From Uranotaenia lowii (taxonomy: Eukaryota; Arthropoda; Insecta; Diptera; Culicidae), in assembly GCF_029784155.1 (NCBI RefSeq), contig NC_073693.1, positions 165,212,031-165,276,030 of the forward strand: a stretch of DNA of 64,000 nt. The letters run 5' to 3'. The first letter of the stretch is position 1, and each line of letters begins with the position of its first letter. Position numbers and translations under genes: made by a program. Under the pieces are notes generated by a model. It had not been told where the DNA came from, ran no database searches, and saw only the letters and a program-made list of their open reading frames with translations. Shown piece after piece: positions 46,680-56,268 of this stretch.

Positions 46680-47270
46680 AAGTTTTTAGAAGCCATTTAA
46701 GTTGAAACGTGTTTCATGATGCCCCAGTTGACGGTACGTTATTTTATTGCATCAGTTATTGCTAGATCCAAATAAACCGTTATCCTGCTTGTGCTTACTA
46801 ATTAATCAAATCGAACCACCTGAACAACTAGTGACAATTTATGGACAAGCTCAATACATGTCTCCTGTTAGTTGCGAATGCCTCTGACGATGCCCGGTGG
46901 CAATTTATCCGTAAATGTCGTTCCATTTTTGGGTTATGTTCGATATCTCATCTTGAAGCTGAGAATTTTCCTATAAAATGTTCTACGCCGGGTGGTCCTT
47001 TAAGGTATACGTCTGTGAGTTTGATAGGGGAGTACCGTCAATAGCGAAAAATTCTACTTTTTAAAGATTTTTTTTTTAATTTTGTAGCGGCCCCCCACAC
47101 TCCCCCATGCCTAAAAGCTCATTTGAGCCCCTTGGCAATGGACGCTACTGTTCTCAGCACGTCTGGCTGTAACAAAAAATATAAAAAAAAAACGCAAGCA
47201 AAATTTTGCTCATGCTGAGAACTGAAATGTTCAAATTAAATATAGTGCGACGAAATGTAATGATAATAAT

Positions 47271-47960
47271 AAATTGAATACTACATGGATCTCAATGAAA
47301 AACAGATTTCCTTTAAATATATCCACTATTTGATATTATTGCTACTAAGCGAAAATTTAATAAAATAAGTAATCATAATTAAAAAAAAACAAAAAGAAAT
47401 TAAATTGCTACAAAATTTACAAAAATATAATTAGAAAAGAAGAAAACTGGTAACTGATCGAAAGTTTTTAACGATTCAATTTTTCTTTTAATAGCTGTAT
47501 TACCTTGATTTTGAACGTGGAACGGTTGTTGATGGTTTTTATTTCTTAAGAGATTATTTTTTTGACCTAAGGATGTCATGAATCGGCTTCGTTGTAGAAA
47601 ATCTGACTGGCGAGTGTTATGAGTACGCAATTCCGTTGTAAAATGGATGTTTTTATTACTGAAATTAGTGTGTAAATTGTTGTAGACATATATTATAGTT
47701 TGTAAATCACAAACGTCGTTTAATTGAAGAATGTTATGCGCTCTTAAGGAGTAGAGCTGTTGGGTAGGAAAGAGCAACGGGATTCTATAAATATTTTTCA
47801 AGCATCTATTCTGTAGAGTTTGAAGTTTTTGTAAATTTGACAAGATTACAATGCTCGGTCGATTTGGCGGAATTCGTCTAGCTCTAAGCCTGCTGAAGTT
47901 GTGAATTCCGATCTGCACGGCTTCAAAACATAACGGAGGATCCGGTGTTTAGTGGTTAGA
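47271..47960 (-). pseudogene. Non-LTR (CR1/Jockey-type) RT C-terminal fragment
   Basis: The minus frame 47918-47400 encodes LQKLQTLQNRCLKNIYRIPL, LFPTQQLYSLRAHNILQLND and later LRTHNTRQSDFLQRSRF, the typical C-terminal tail after the RT thumb of CR1-like LINEs (the QNRCLK and HNTRQ signatures). Upstream RT motifs are missing, so it is a 5'-truncated copy, and I cannot find its exact 3' end in the A-rich sequence below 47400. It is a different family from the 11308-12500 fossil. Confidence 0.85.
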
Positions 47961-47970
47961 AGCATAGGTC

Positions 47971-48005
47971 CTGAAGTTACACTCAAAAAAGAAGTGTAAC
48001 TTCAG
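47971..48005. repeat. Perfect 13-bp hairpin upstream of TRPA1 exon 4
   Basis: CTGAAGTTACACT and AGTGTAACTTCAG are separated by a 9-base loop, about 300 bases before the exon 4 acceptor. It could be the edge of a small mobile element or an RNA hairpin in the intron. Confidence 0.9.
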
Positions 48006-48305
48006 AATAAATCCGAAAAAACTTATTTCGATTTTTTAGCTGAAAAACGTGTGACGCTCCCTTACTCAAGTTAGCCGCTCAGATTAGCCACACGTTGCAA
48101 ATCTTGGAATCTCCCTCTTTTTTTTCTCGCTCCGAGAACTTCTTTGGGCCTGGTTAGTAAAACTACCAAAATGAGTGTGGCGACCAACGTGGTCAAGGAG
48201 GTCTCAACATATAGCTACATGTATATAAATAAGAAAATTCATGCGTTTTTTTTATTTGAGAGTAATTTATGCAAGTTTCTTTTTTTTTCAATCATCATTA
48301 TATAG

Positions 48306-48602
48306 ATTTCTGAATTCGGTGCCTGTCCACGAAGACCATGCAACAACGGCTACTATCCGATACACGAGGCGGCAAAGAACGCCAGCTCCAAAACGATGGA
48401 AGTGTTCCTGCAATGGGGTGAATCGAAGGGTTGCACCAGGGAAGAGATGATTTCGTTCTACGACTCCGAGGGCAATGTGCCCCTTCACTCGGCCGTCCAC
48501 GGTGGCGATATCAAGGCCGTCGAACTTTGCCTGAGATCAGGGGCCAAGATATCAACGCAACAACATGATCTTTCAACACCCGTCCACCTGGCGGCGGCTC
48601 AG
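48306..48602 (+). CDS. TrpA1: TRPA1 exon 4 (ankyrin repeats 5-7)
   Basis: 99 codons in phase 0 on both sides: ISEFGACPRRPCNNGYYPIH, EAAKNASSKTMEVFLQWGES, KGCTREEMISFYDSEGNVPL, HSAVHGGDIKAVELCLRSGA, KISTQQHDLSTPVHLAAAQ. It starts after TATAG and ends CAG|GTGAGC. Three ankyrin motifs are visible (YYPIHEAAKN, NVPLHSAVHGGD, STPVHLAAAQ). The linker GCTREEMISFYDSEG is a hallmark of insect TRPA1. Undamaged. Confidence 0.96.
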
Positions 48603-48659
48603 GTGAGCATTTCTGTTTGTAGAGTAATCTTAAAGGTTTGTATGAGTATTTTTTTCTAG
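48603..48659 (+). other. TRPA1 intron 4 (57 bp)
   Basis: A minimal insect intron, GTGAGC to TTTTTTTCTAG, in contrast to the 14-kb introns elsewhere in the gene. Confidence 0.93.
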
Positions 48660-49469
48660 GGTGCTATCGAAATTGTCAAGTTGATGTTCTTGATGCAGCC
48701 GCAGGAAAAGCGCATAAGTTTGAACTGTACAGATATACAGAAGATGACTCCACTGCATTGTGCCGCCATGTTCGATCATCCGGAGATCGTCGAATATCTC
48801 GTTCAGGAGGGTGCCGACTTGAACGCCTTAGACAAAGAAAATCGATCCCCGTTGTTGCTTTCGGCGTCCAGAGGAGGATGGCGTACTGTGATGATTTTGA
48901 TACGATTGGGAGCTAATATTTGCTTGAAAGATGTCAATTCTAGGAATGTACTGCACCTGGTCATCATTAATGGAGGCCGGCTGGATGAATTCGCCAAAGA
49001 AGTATGTTGCACGCAATCCGAAACGTATCTGTTGTTGCTTTTGAACGAAAAAGATGACACCGGATGCTCTCCTCTACACTACGCCAGTCGTGAAGGTCAC
49101 ATCCGGTCGCTCGAGAATCTGATACGGTTGGGTGCTTGCATTAATCTCAAGAACAATAACAACGAAAGTCCGCTGCATTTTGCGGCTCGATTTGGACGTT
49201 TTAACACTGTCCGTCAGTTGTTGGATTCCGAAAAAGGCACATTTATCATCAACGAAAGTGACGGTGAAGGACTTACGCCTCTGCACATCGCTTCCAAGGA
49301 GGGGCACACTAGAGTGGTTCAACTTTTGCTGAACCGAGGAGCTTTGCTGCACAGGGATCACAACGGGCGGAATCCTCTCCATCTGGCAGCCATGTCTGGC
49401 TACACACAAACTATTGAGCTGCTCCATTCGGTGCACTCGCATCTGCTTGATCAAGTGGATAAGGATGGG
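48660..49469 (+). CDS. TrpA1: TRPA1 exon 5 (ankyrin repeats 7-14)
   Basis: 270 codons, GAIEIVKLMFLMQPQEKRIS to ...LLDQVDKDG, phase 0 on both sides, donor GGG|GTAAGC. It carries a run of ankyrin signatures: MTPLHCAAMFDHP, RSPLLLSASRGG, RNVLHLVIINGG, CSPLHYASREGH, ESPLHFAARFGR, LTPLHIASKEGH, RNPLHLAAMSGY. This is the core of the cytoplasmic ankyrin stack that carries thermal and chemical gating information. The sequence NLIRLGACINLKNNNNESPL is diagnostic for dipteran TRPA1. No stop or frameshift. Confidence 0.97.
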
Positions 49470-50026
49470 GTAAGCAATTTGCGTTGACTCAAATATTAAA
49501 TTTCAATATTCTTATCGAAGTTTCACATTCAATAATCAAGAAAAATGGCACATTCCAGCTTTATATGGCTGCGTACGTTTTATAATAATTATAATGTCTT
49601 CTATTAACTTTTACTTTATGACCTCAACACATCATAAGACTTGCGGTTTAAGCGTTACATTAAAAAATAACCTTCCTGTGCTAATGGTTGACACTTTCTT
49701 GTTACAGAAGAATTCGCCTCATTAAAGCAAATAATAATATGTTCGAAAATCTGAGTTAGAAATACGAAAACAGTAAAATTTCTTGGAAAGCATCTCTTCA
49801 AGAGGAATTATGTATTTCGTGTTTGTTTAGGCGAGGAATGTTAAGAATGGATTTGAATAAAAGCTAGGACTGTAAAATAACTTGTTTTATGTGTTTTGGC
49901 GTTTCCCAGAAAAAAATTAAAGAAATCATTTAAACTTACTAGGTAAAAATGAAATGAAAACTTTAGTTTAAACAATAATTTGAAACCAGCTTACTTAGTT
50001 ACATTCTCTAAACAACCTCTTCACAG
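49470..50026 (+). other. TRPA1 intron 5 (557 bp)
   Basis: GTAAGC to CTCTTCACAG. AT-rich, no feature seen. Confidence 0.92.
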
Positions 50027-50341
50027 AATACAGCACTGCACCTGGCGACGATGGAAAATAAACCGAATGCAATTGTTTTGCTGCTCACTTTGGGTTGTAA
50101 ACTGTTGCACAACTATATGGACATGAGTGCCATCGACTATGCCATTTACTATAAATATCCGGAGGCAGCTCTGGCTATGGCCACCCATGAAGAACGAACG
50201 GCCGAAGTGATGGCTCTAAAGTCGGACAAACATCCGTGTGTGACGCTCGCCCTGATTGCTTCCATGCCGAAGGTCTTTGAAGCCGTCCAGGATAACTGTA
50301 TCACCAAGGCCAACTGTAAGAAAGACTCGAAGAGCTTCTAC
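50027..50341 (+). CDS. TrpA1: TRPA1 exon 6 (last ankyrin repeats and start of the pre-membrane linker)
   Basis: 105 codons: NTALHLATMENKPNAIVLLL, TLGCKLLHNYMDMSAIDYAI, YYKYPEAALAMATHEERTAE, VMALKSDKHPCVTLALIASM, PKVFEAVQDNCITKANCKKD, SKSFY; then donor TAC|GTAAGT in phase 0. After repeats NTALHLATMENKP and SAIDYAIYYKYP comes the linker. Cys in KHPC and in QDNC align with human TRPA1 Cys621 and Cys641, two of the cysteines modified by electrophiles, so chemical sensing should be intact here. The alignment is from knowledge of the family, by eye. Confidence 0.96.
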
Positions 50342-50583
50342 GTAAGTAACAATTTGTAGTATACAGACAAGATCTTCTGAAGGGTGTATACAGCAATTTG
50401 AAGAATAAGTGAACGAAATTATATTACATTCGATATCGGATGATTCACTAATAACTTTATCATGAATAATGTTTTTGAAAAAGAAAAAAGTATACGCCCT
50501 TTGAAGTAATGCTTGTCGATTGTCGTCACCATACGACGCTGATCCCGAAATAATGACATCTCAATTAACGAGAAAACCACTAG
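50342..50583 (+). other. TRPA1 intron 6 (242 bp)
   Basis: GTAAGT to ACCACTAG. The acceptor is preceded by a purine-rich stretch (CGAGAAAACCACTAG) rather than a good polypyrimidine tract, which would make exon 7a a weak, regulated exon. Confidence 0.85.
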
Positions 50584-50694
50584 ATAAAATACTCCTTCAG
50601 CTGCCTGCAATGCCCTGCTCTATACGCCCAGATGGACGCAAAAACGGGTGACGCCGTTCAGATCTCCAAACCAATTCCCTTGCCTGCGTTGAAT
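50584..50694 (+). CDS. TrpA1: TRPA1 alternative exon 7a (linker cap, 37 residues)
   Basis: Encodes IKYSFSCLQCPALYAQMDAK then TGDAVQISKPIPLPALN, phase 0 on both sides, donor AAT|GTAAGT. It is the cassette between the ankyrin stack and the first membrane segment. In Drosophila a single 37-residue cassette at this place is chosen by mutually exclusive splicing and strongly changes heat responses. The motif LQCP aligns with human YLQCP, whose Cys665 is electrophile-reactive. A second cassette with the same ends lies 425 bp downstream. The downstream exon is outside the window. Confidence 0.93.
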
Positions 50695-51119
50695 GTAAGT
50701 TGGATCATGAAAAAAGAAGCATGATACCAATTTTTGGTCATTTTTTATCAATATTCTCACCTAATCTATGCATGATCAATTAACAGTTTATCAATTTATT
50801 CTTTAATTCACTGATATATGCATGCAGTCAATTTACTAATCGCGACCACCCAATCGGATGTAAACTAATCTGGACATCTTTCCCATTGCATGCCGATAAC
50901 AGGCGCCAAACTACGCAAACGATAGAGCAGCGAAACATTACCCACTTGTCTAGTAATTTTCTCGATATATGTCCCACTTGATGAGCAAAACCTAAAGTAT
51001 CCCGTCTAAAGTTCTCTCCCACAATCCCATCATTTGCAGAGCTGATACACGACAGTGTATCCTTGTTCGTATTGTTCATTTTGGCTTCTTTTCTCCTTAC
51101 ACTTATCGCCAACCACCAG
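50695..51119 (+). other. Intron between the two alternative cassettes (425 bp)
   Basis: GTAAGT at 50695 to AACCACCAG at 51119. The 3' end has a good pyrimidine tract (TTTTCTCCTTACACTTATCG). An overlapping minus-strand frame of 136 codons (50828-51238) covers exon 7b and is a shadow. Base-pairing between this intron and exon flanks could enforce mutual exclusion, but I see no obvious docking pair. Confidence 0.85.
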
Positions 51120-51227
51120 ATCAAATATTCCTTCCACGCATACCAGAAATCCAAAGAAGAGGTCGAAAAAATCCGGATTACGCTCAACGATCCCAACTGG
51201 CGTCCACATCCTCTACACGTGGCTAAT
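51120..51227 (+). CDS. TrpA1: TRPA1 alternative exon 7b (linker cap, 36 residues)
   Basis: Encodes IKYSFHAYQKSKEEVEKIRI then TLNDPNWRPHPLHVAN, phase 0 on both sides, after CACCAG and before AAT|GTGAGT. It begins with the same IKYSF as exon 7a and ends with a similar PL-x-x-x-N, as expected for a duplicated cassette; the middle is quite different, charged and without cysteine. Including both cassettes would keep the frame and add 73 residues, so exclusion must be imposed by splicing control. Choosing 7b removes the Cys665-equivalent residue. I identified it from splice phases, sites and shared ends. Confidence 0.9.
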
Positions 51228-51616
51228 GTGAGTTGCATGCTTGTTGTTCACTGCTTCACTGCTTTTTGATTTGGGAAGAAAAATGCTAGCAATAAAATAT
51301 TTTAATGTGTGTTTCTGCAATCTTCTCGCTACGGCACCATCTAGGTTAAAACTAAGAAATCAAATTTATAGCATTTCGTTTCTTGTCAACATACTGTTGT
51401 GTAAGCGCATCCAGATGCAACATAACGTGAAACTTAATATTGCCAAGCGAGGGTAATCTACTTTGACACTCTGATGGTGGCTCCTGAGAGCAAATATTAC
51501 TGATGCTTGTTTTTTCTGTGCAGACTTTACGTGTTATATCTTAGTGTAGTCTTAAAATGTATGCAATAAGCCTCTCAAAACATTTGTGGATTTTGATGAA
51601 ATTTACAGTATAAGTA

Positions 51617-52703
51617 CAGACCCCGTTCGATTTTGGCAACACGCCCGTACATTTTGTGTTGCCAAAATCGAATGAACAATTTTTTATTTCTCATCTTTTT
51701 TTCAGTTATTTTTACAAAATAACTATTATTCTTATCAAAAACGTTATTTTTAGTCAATTTCCGACCATTTGTAGTCATTTTTTAATTTTTCTCATCATGT
51801 TTTTGATGCATTTTGCACCATTCTTGCTTTGTTTATAATGTTTGTTTTCTTTTGTCATATTTGCTGTTTTTGACATTCTTCATCATTTTTTAGTTGTTTT
51901 TTATCATATTCAGTCTTTTGTTTGAATTTGTTTTTAAACTTTTTAAATTTTTCACCTTTGTGTCATTTTTGAGTACTTTATACAATTTTAAAAAATCTTT
52001 GGTTTTTATTGATGTATTTTATCACCATTTCAGAACAAAAAAACGTATTTATGGTGTTTGTCTAAATTAAATTGGTCCTGTTATAATGAAAACTAAAAGG
52101 TAATTATGTTTCTAAAAAGCTACAGACCCCGTTCGTTTTTGGCAACATTCGATTTTGGCAACATTCGATTTTGGCACATGTGCCTAAATCGAACGGTATT
52201 TAGAAACAACATTACCTTTTAGTTTTCGTTATAACAGGTCCAATTTTATTTACACAAACACCATAAACACGTTTTTATGTTCTGAAATGGTGATAAAATG
52301 CAAAAATAAAAACAAAAGTTTTTTTAAAAATTTATAAAGTACTCAAAAATGACAAAAAAAAAGAAAAATTAAAAAAGTTAAGAAACAAATTCAAACAAAA
52401 GGCTGAAAATGACAAAAAACAACTGAAAAAATGATGAAGAACGACAAAAACAGCAAATATGACAAGTGAAAACAAACATTATAAACAAAACCAGAACAGT
52501 GGAAAATGCATCAAAAACATGATGAGAAAAATTAAAAAATTACTACAAATGGATGAAGATTAACCAAAAATAACGTGTTTGACAGTTATTTAGTAAAAAT
52601 AACTGAAAAAAAAATTGAAAAAAAAAAACCGTTCAATTTTGGCAACATTCGATTTTGGCAACACAAAATGTACGGGCGTGTTGCCAAAATCGAACGGGGT
52701 CTG
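51617..52703. mobile_element. 1.1-kb palindromic (foldback) element, TA target, CAGACCCCGTTCG family
   Basis: Ends CAGACCCCGTTCGATTTTGG... on both sides, flanked by TA (51615-51616 and 52704-52705). The arms (about 51617-52105 and 52195-52703) are inverted copies of almost 500 bases, and the centre (52120-52200) carries another terminus copy with GTTCGTTTTTGGCAACATTC. The TTGGCAACA/TGTTGCCAAAATCGAA motif is repeated at each end. No transposase; a second, smaller member lies at 58693-59112. Confidence 0.92.
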
Positions 52704-52729
52704 TATTTTTACATTAACATTCAACATAT

Positions 52730-54050
52730 TTATTTTTTTTATTTTCTTTAATTTTTTTTTTTATTTTTATCTTTATTTTATTAGTTTTTTTTTAAATTAT
52801 TTTTTATCTATTTTTTCTTATTTATTTTTTTAAATTTTTTTTGTATATCATTTTTTTAATTTTATTTTATTTTATTTTTTTTATATTTTATTTTTTTAAT
52901 TTTTTTTATTTTTTTTTTATTTTTTTATTTTATTTTATTTTATTTTTTTATTTTATTTTATTTTTTTATTTTATTTTTTTTTATTTTACTTTTTTTTATT
53001 TTATTTTTTTTTATTTTACTTTTTTTTATTTTACTTTTTTTTATTTTACTTTTTTTTATTTTACTTTTTTTTATTTTACTTTTTTTATTTTACTTTTTAT
53101 TATTTTTATTTTTTTATCATTATTTTTATTTTTTTATTATTATTTTTATTTTTTTGATTATTATTTTTATTTTTTTATTATTATTTTTTTTTATTATTAT
53201 TTTTTTTTTATTATTATTATTTTTATTTTTTTATTATTATTTTTATTTTTTTATTATTATTTTTATTTTTTTATTATTATTTTTATTTTTTTATTATTAT
53301 TTTTATTTTTTTATTATTATTTTTATTTTTTTATTATTATTTTTATTTTTTTATTATTATTTTTATTTTTTTATTATTATTTTTATTTTTTTATTATTAT
53401 TTTTATTTTTTTATTATTATTTTTATTTTTTTATTATTATTTTTATTTTTTTATTATTATTTTTATTTTTTTATTATTATTTTTATTTTTTTATTATTAT
53501 TTTTATTTTTTTATTATTATTTTTATTTTTTTATTATTATTTTTATTTTTTTATTATTATTTTTATTTTTTTTATTATTATTTTAATTTTTTTATTATTA
53601 TTTTAATTTTTTTATTATTATTTTTTTTATTATTATTTTTTTTAATATTTTAATTTTAATTTTTTTATTATTATTTTTTTTGATATTTTAATTTAAATTT
53701 TTGTTTAATAAATGTTTTAAATTTTATTTTTTTAATTAATCTTTTTTAGTTTATTTTTTTTATAATTTTTTTAATTGATATTTTTAATTTACATTTTTAA
53801 ATAAGTTTTTATTAAATTAATTTTTATAAGAAAATTTTTTAAAATTTGTTTTTTATTTTTTTTTTATTAATTTTTTTAATAATTTTTTTTAGGGAATTTT
53901 TTTAAGTAAATTTTTTATTATTTTTTACTTAAGTTTTTTTTTTAATTTTTTTCTTTAATTTTTTTTCTTTATTTTTTTCTTAATTTTTTTTCCTAATTTT
54001 TTAATTTTTATATTGTTTTATTTTTTTATTTTTTATTTTTTTATTATTTA
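52730..54050 (+). repeat. T/A low-complexity block with near-complete absence of C and G
   Basis: About 1.3 kb of T-runs interrupted by A on this strand; G and C appear only sporadically (for example TATTTTACTTTTTTTT units at 52985-53095). The long + frames through it (52841-53653, 53154-53606) give Phe/Tyr/Ile/Leu repeats and are not genes. Confidence 0.98.
53215..53570 (+). repeat. 20-bp tandem array (TTTTATTTTTTTATTATTAT)n
   Basis: About 17-18 copies of the exact 20-mer in perfect register, so lines of the sequence repeat every 20 bases. It looks young and homogeneous compared with the flanking T-rich DNA. Confidence 0.97.
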
Positions 54051-54054
54051 ACCT

Positions 54055-54725
54055 TCCAAATTCGTTCGGGTCAATATGACCCGAAGCGCACATTCAAATC
54101 ATCATAACTCTTCGAGAAAAAATCGCAAAAATTTGATTTTTAAAGCCTCCCTGGGGAATCACAAAATACACAATCTGTAGTACCAGGCAACTTCCTGTGA
54201 CCACCGGAAGTGCTCCCTCAAAAAAATCCGTAATTAGGCTGTTCGGGTCTATATGACCCGAGAGTTTGCATAAGTTCCCTTGGCCGCAAATATTGACCGA
54301 TTTCGATGAATTTTAATTCATTGTATAGATAATTTATTCTAGTTTCTCAATATTCAAAAAGTAAGTCGAAATATTTTGCGAGATCACCAGTAGCTGATTC
54401 CGAATGAAAAAAGTCCCGAAAAAGAACTCTTTGTAGAATGCTTATAACTTGTGAGAGATTCCAAATATTGCGCTGATTTTATAATATTTGGAATTGTCAA
54501 GAATAAATCTATCCATGAATGTATAAATTTTTTGTGATCCGAAGGAAGTTTTGGCCGCTATCCCGGAACTTCCGGTAGAAAAAAATCTCACTTCAAAAAA
54601 GTCACCCAATTTTGGATTTGCATTGCTGTATCTCGCTTACCAATGGACCGATTCTCTAAGTTCAAATTTTAGTTTTTTTTTCGATAACTTCATTATTATT
54701 TTCGTAGAACATAGTTGGTTCCTCA
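54055..54725 (+). repeat. Dispersed repeat with TTCGGGTCAATATGACCCGAA palindromes
   Basis: Two near-palindromes, TTCGGGTCAATATGACCCGA (54063-54083) and TTCGGGTCTATATGACCCGA (54242-54262), sit 160 bases apart. The rest (54270-54725) is the better copy of the repeat also found at 40200-40620. Its inverted partner is not found at 59495, so it is distinct from the palindrome that follows. Confidence 0.7.
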
Positions 54726-55456
54726 AAAATCTCTGTTGTTCAGTATATTGTAATGAAACTCACATCTTTTTTGTCATTTTTCAAACTCCCCCTCATGTCG
54801 GTGGGTTTACGGGATTTTGGTTGCGTGATTTCTCTAAAATTTGAACTCAAATTGTGTACTTTTTATATACCTAAAGATTCATTAGAATCTCCTCTTTCAA
54901 TGGACATACTTTTTGTGTGGTGTTTTGAAAATTTGTAGCAACGTTTTTCGAATTTACTGGAAGCTGTCAGATTTCAACCAGTTTGGCCCTCATTTTCAGT
55001 AGGTTGGTGTACAAATCTCGCACCCCTCACGTAGCCGCGGGAAAAACAAATCCTTTAGCTCTCTTTTTGTCGCTCACCAAATCTACCACCCAACCCAGCA
55101 GCAGAAGGAACTGCCGTCTCACCGCGTGTTTTTTTTTTCTTTGGGTATTGATGGCTAGGGCAAATTTGCCCAACTCGCAAGTCGCGTGGTTTATTGATTG
55201 ATTGTGCTCATGCTGATACCTCTTGGCGTAGTAAAAGTTTTGATTTTAAAATAGAGAAAGATTATTGCTCCAAATTGAAATAAACTTCTTTAATCTTTTT
55301 AGATATTTTATCATTAGAATTCTTCAGTGACCTACATTTGTTTTGAATGTTATCATGGTTCTTTTCTTTTATTTCAAGCAGTGTCTACTGCAAGAGAAAC
55401 AAAATCTATGATTTAAGTAACAAATATTCTGAAATTTTATTCAGAAACTTTAATCA

Positions 55457-56268
55457 GAAGTCGGAATCTGAAATCTAAATCTGGAATCTGAAATCGAATC
55501 TGAATCTGAAATCTGAAATCTGAAATCAGAATCTGAGTCTGAATCTGAAATCTGAATCTGAAATCTGAATCAGAATTCTGAATCTGAAAGCTTGGGAAAT
55601 AATTTTGTCGGCTATATCAGTGAAATTTTATATTTTTTTAGAAAGAATATTTATGAATTGAAAGATTATAGGCGGATAGAAGATTAGAATAAGATGAAAG
55701 ATGTTGAAATTGAGCGGAAAGGCAATTTTAATTTGAACTTTTTATCACATTTCATCGTTTTGTTCCTCACGGGCCTACTTTATTGCAGTGGTTGATACAG
55801 AAAGATTTCTTTCTCAAAGAATATAAAATTTCACAGATACAGCCGATAAAATAATTTCCCAAAATAAATTTACGGTGATTAACTCTTCATTTCAAGAATT
55901 TGAGATCTGAATATAAATTCTGAAATCTGAATCTGAATCTGAAATCTGAATCTGAAATCTGAATCTGAAATCTGAATCTGGAATCTGAATCTGAAATCTG
56001 AAACTGAAATCTGAATCTGAAATCTGAATCTGAAATCTGAATCTGAAATCTGAATCGGAAATCTGAATCTGAAATCTGAATCTGAAATCTGAAATCTGAA
56101 TCTGAAATCTGACTCTGAAATCTGAATCTGAAATCTGAATCTAAAATCTGAATCTGAAATCTGAATCTGAAATCTGAATCTAAAATCTGAAATCTAAAAT
56201 CTGAAATCTGAAATCTGAAATCTGAAATCTGCAATCTGAAATCTGCAATCTGCAATCTGCAATCTAAA
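55457..56268 (+). repeat. (CTGAAATCTGAAT)n arrays in two blocks
   Basis: A 13-base unit made of CTGAAT and CTGAAAT, block 1 at about 55457-55590 and block 2 at about 55905-56268, both in the same orientation, degenerating at the end to CTGAAAT and CTGCAAT. Read on the minus strand it gives a meaningless DFRFQIQISDSD peptide (55887-56300). Between the blocks is an inverted pair around unrelated sequence. Confidence 0.95.

Larger units (their letters stand above)
44553..46725. mobile_element. Inverted-repeat element (GGGGCATCATG) hosting a retroposon
   Basis: Ends GGGGCATCATGCAACA (44553-44568) and (complement, 46710-46725) GGGGCATCATGAAACA, one mismatch in 16. The retroposon 45367-46673 is nested near its right end; without it the element is about 0.84 kb. 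Interior 44760-44935 matches 34855-35035 inverted, and 45005-45130 resembles about 31280-31390. No target duplication is recognised. Confidence 0.7.
34180..48305 (+). other. TRPA1 intron 3 (14.1 kb), transposon-rich
   Basis: GTAAGT at 34180 to TATAG at 48301-48305. It holds the microsatellite at 34324-34660, a gag-only retroelement split by a DNA element, two hAT elements, a MITE, a retroposon and a CR1-type RT tail, all listed separately. Remaining gaps (41794-42352, 43837-44084, 44216-44552, 46726-47270) show only AT-rich sequence. Confidence 0.85.

Noticed and set aside
49074..49454. 126-codon minus frame and other antisense frames over TRPA1 exons
   Set aside because: Shadows of the ankyrin coding sequence.
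50828..51238. 136-codon minus frame
   Set aside because: Antisense shadow over exon 7b and its intron; the + strand has proper splice sites and family sequence.
52841..53653. 270-codon + frame
   Set aside because: A product of the T/A low-complexity block, giving Phe/Tyr/Ile/Leu repeats with no start context or domain.
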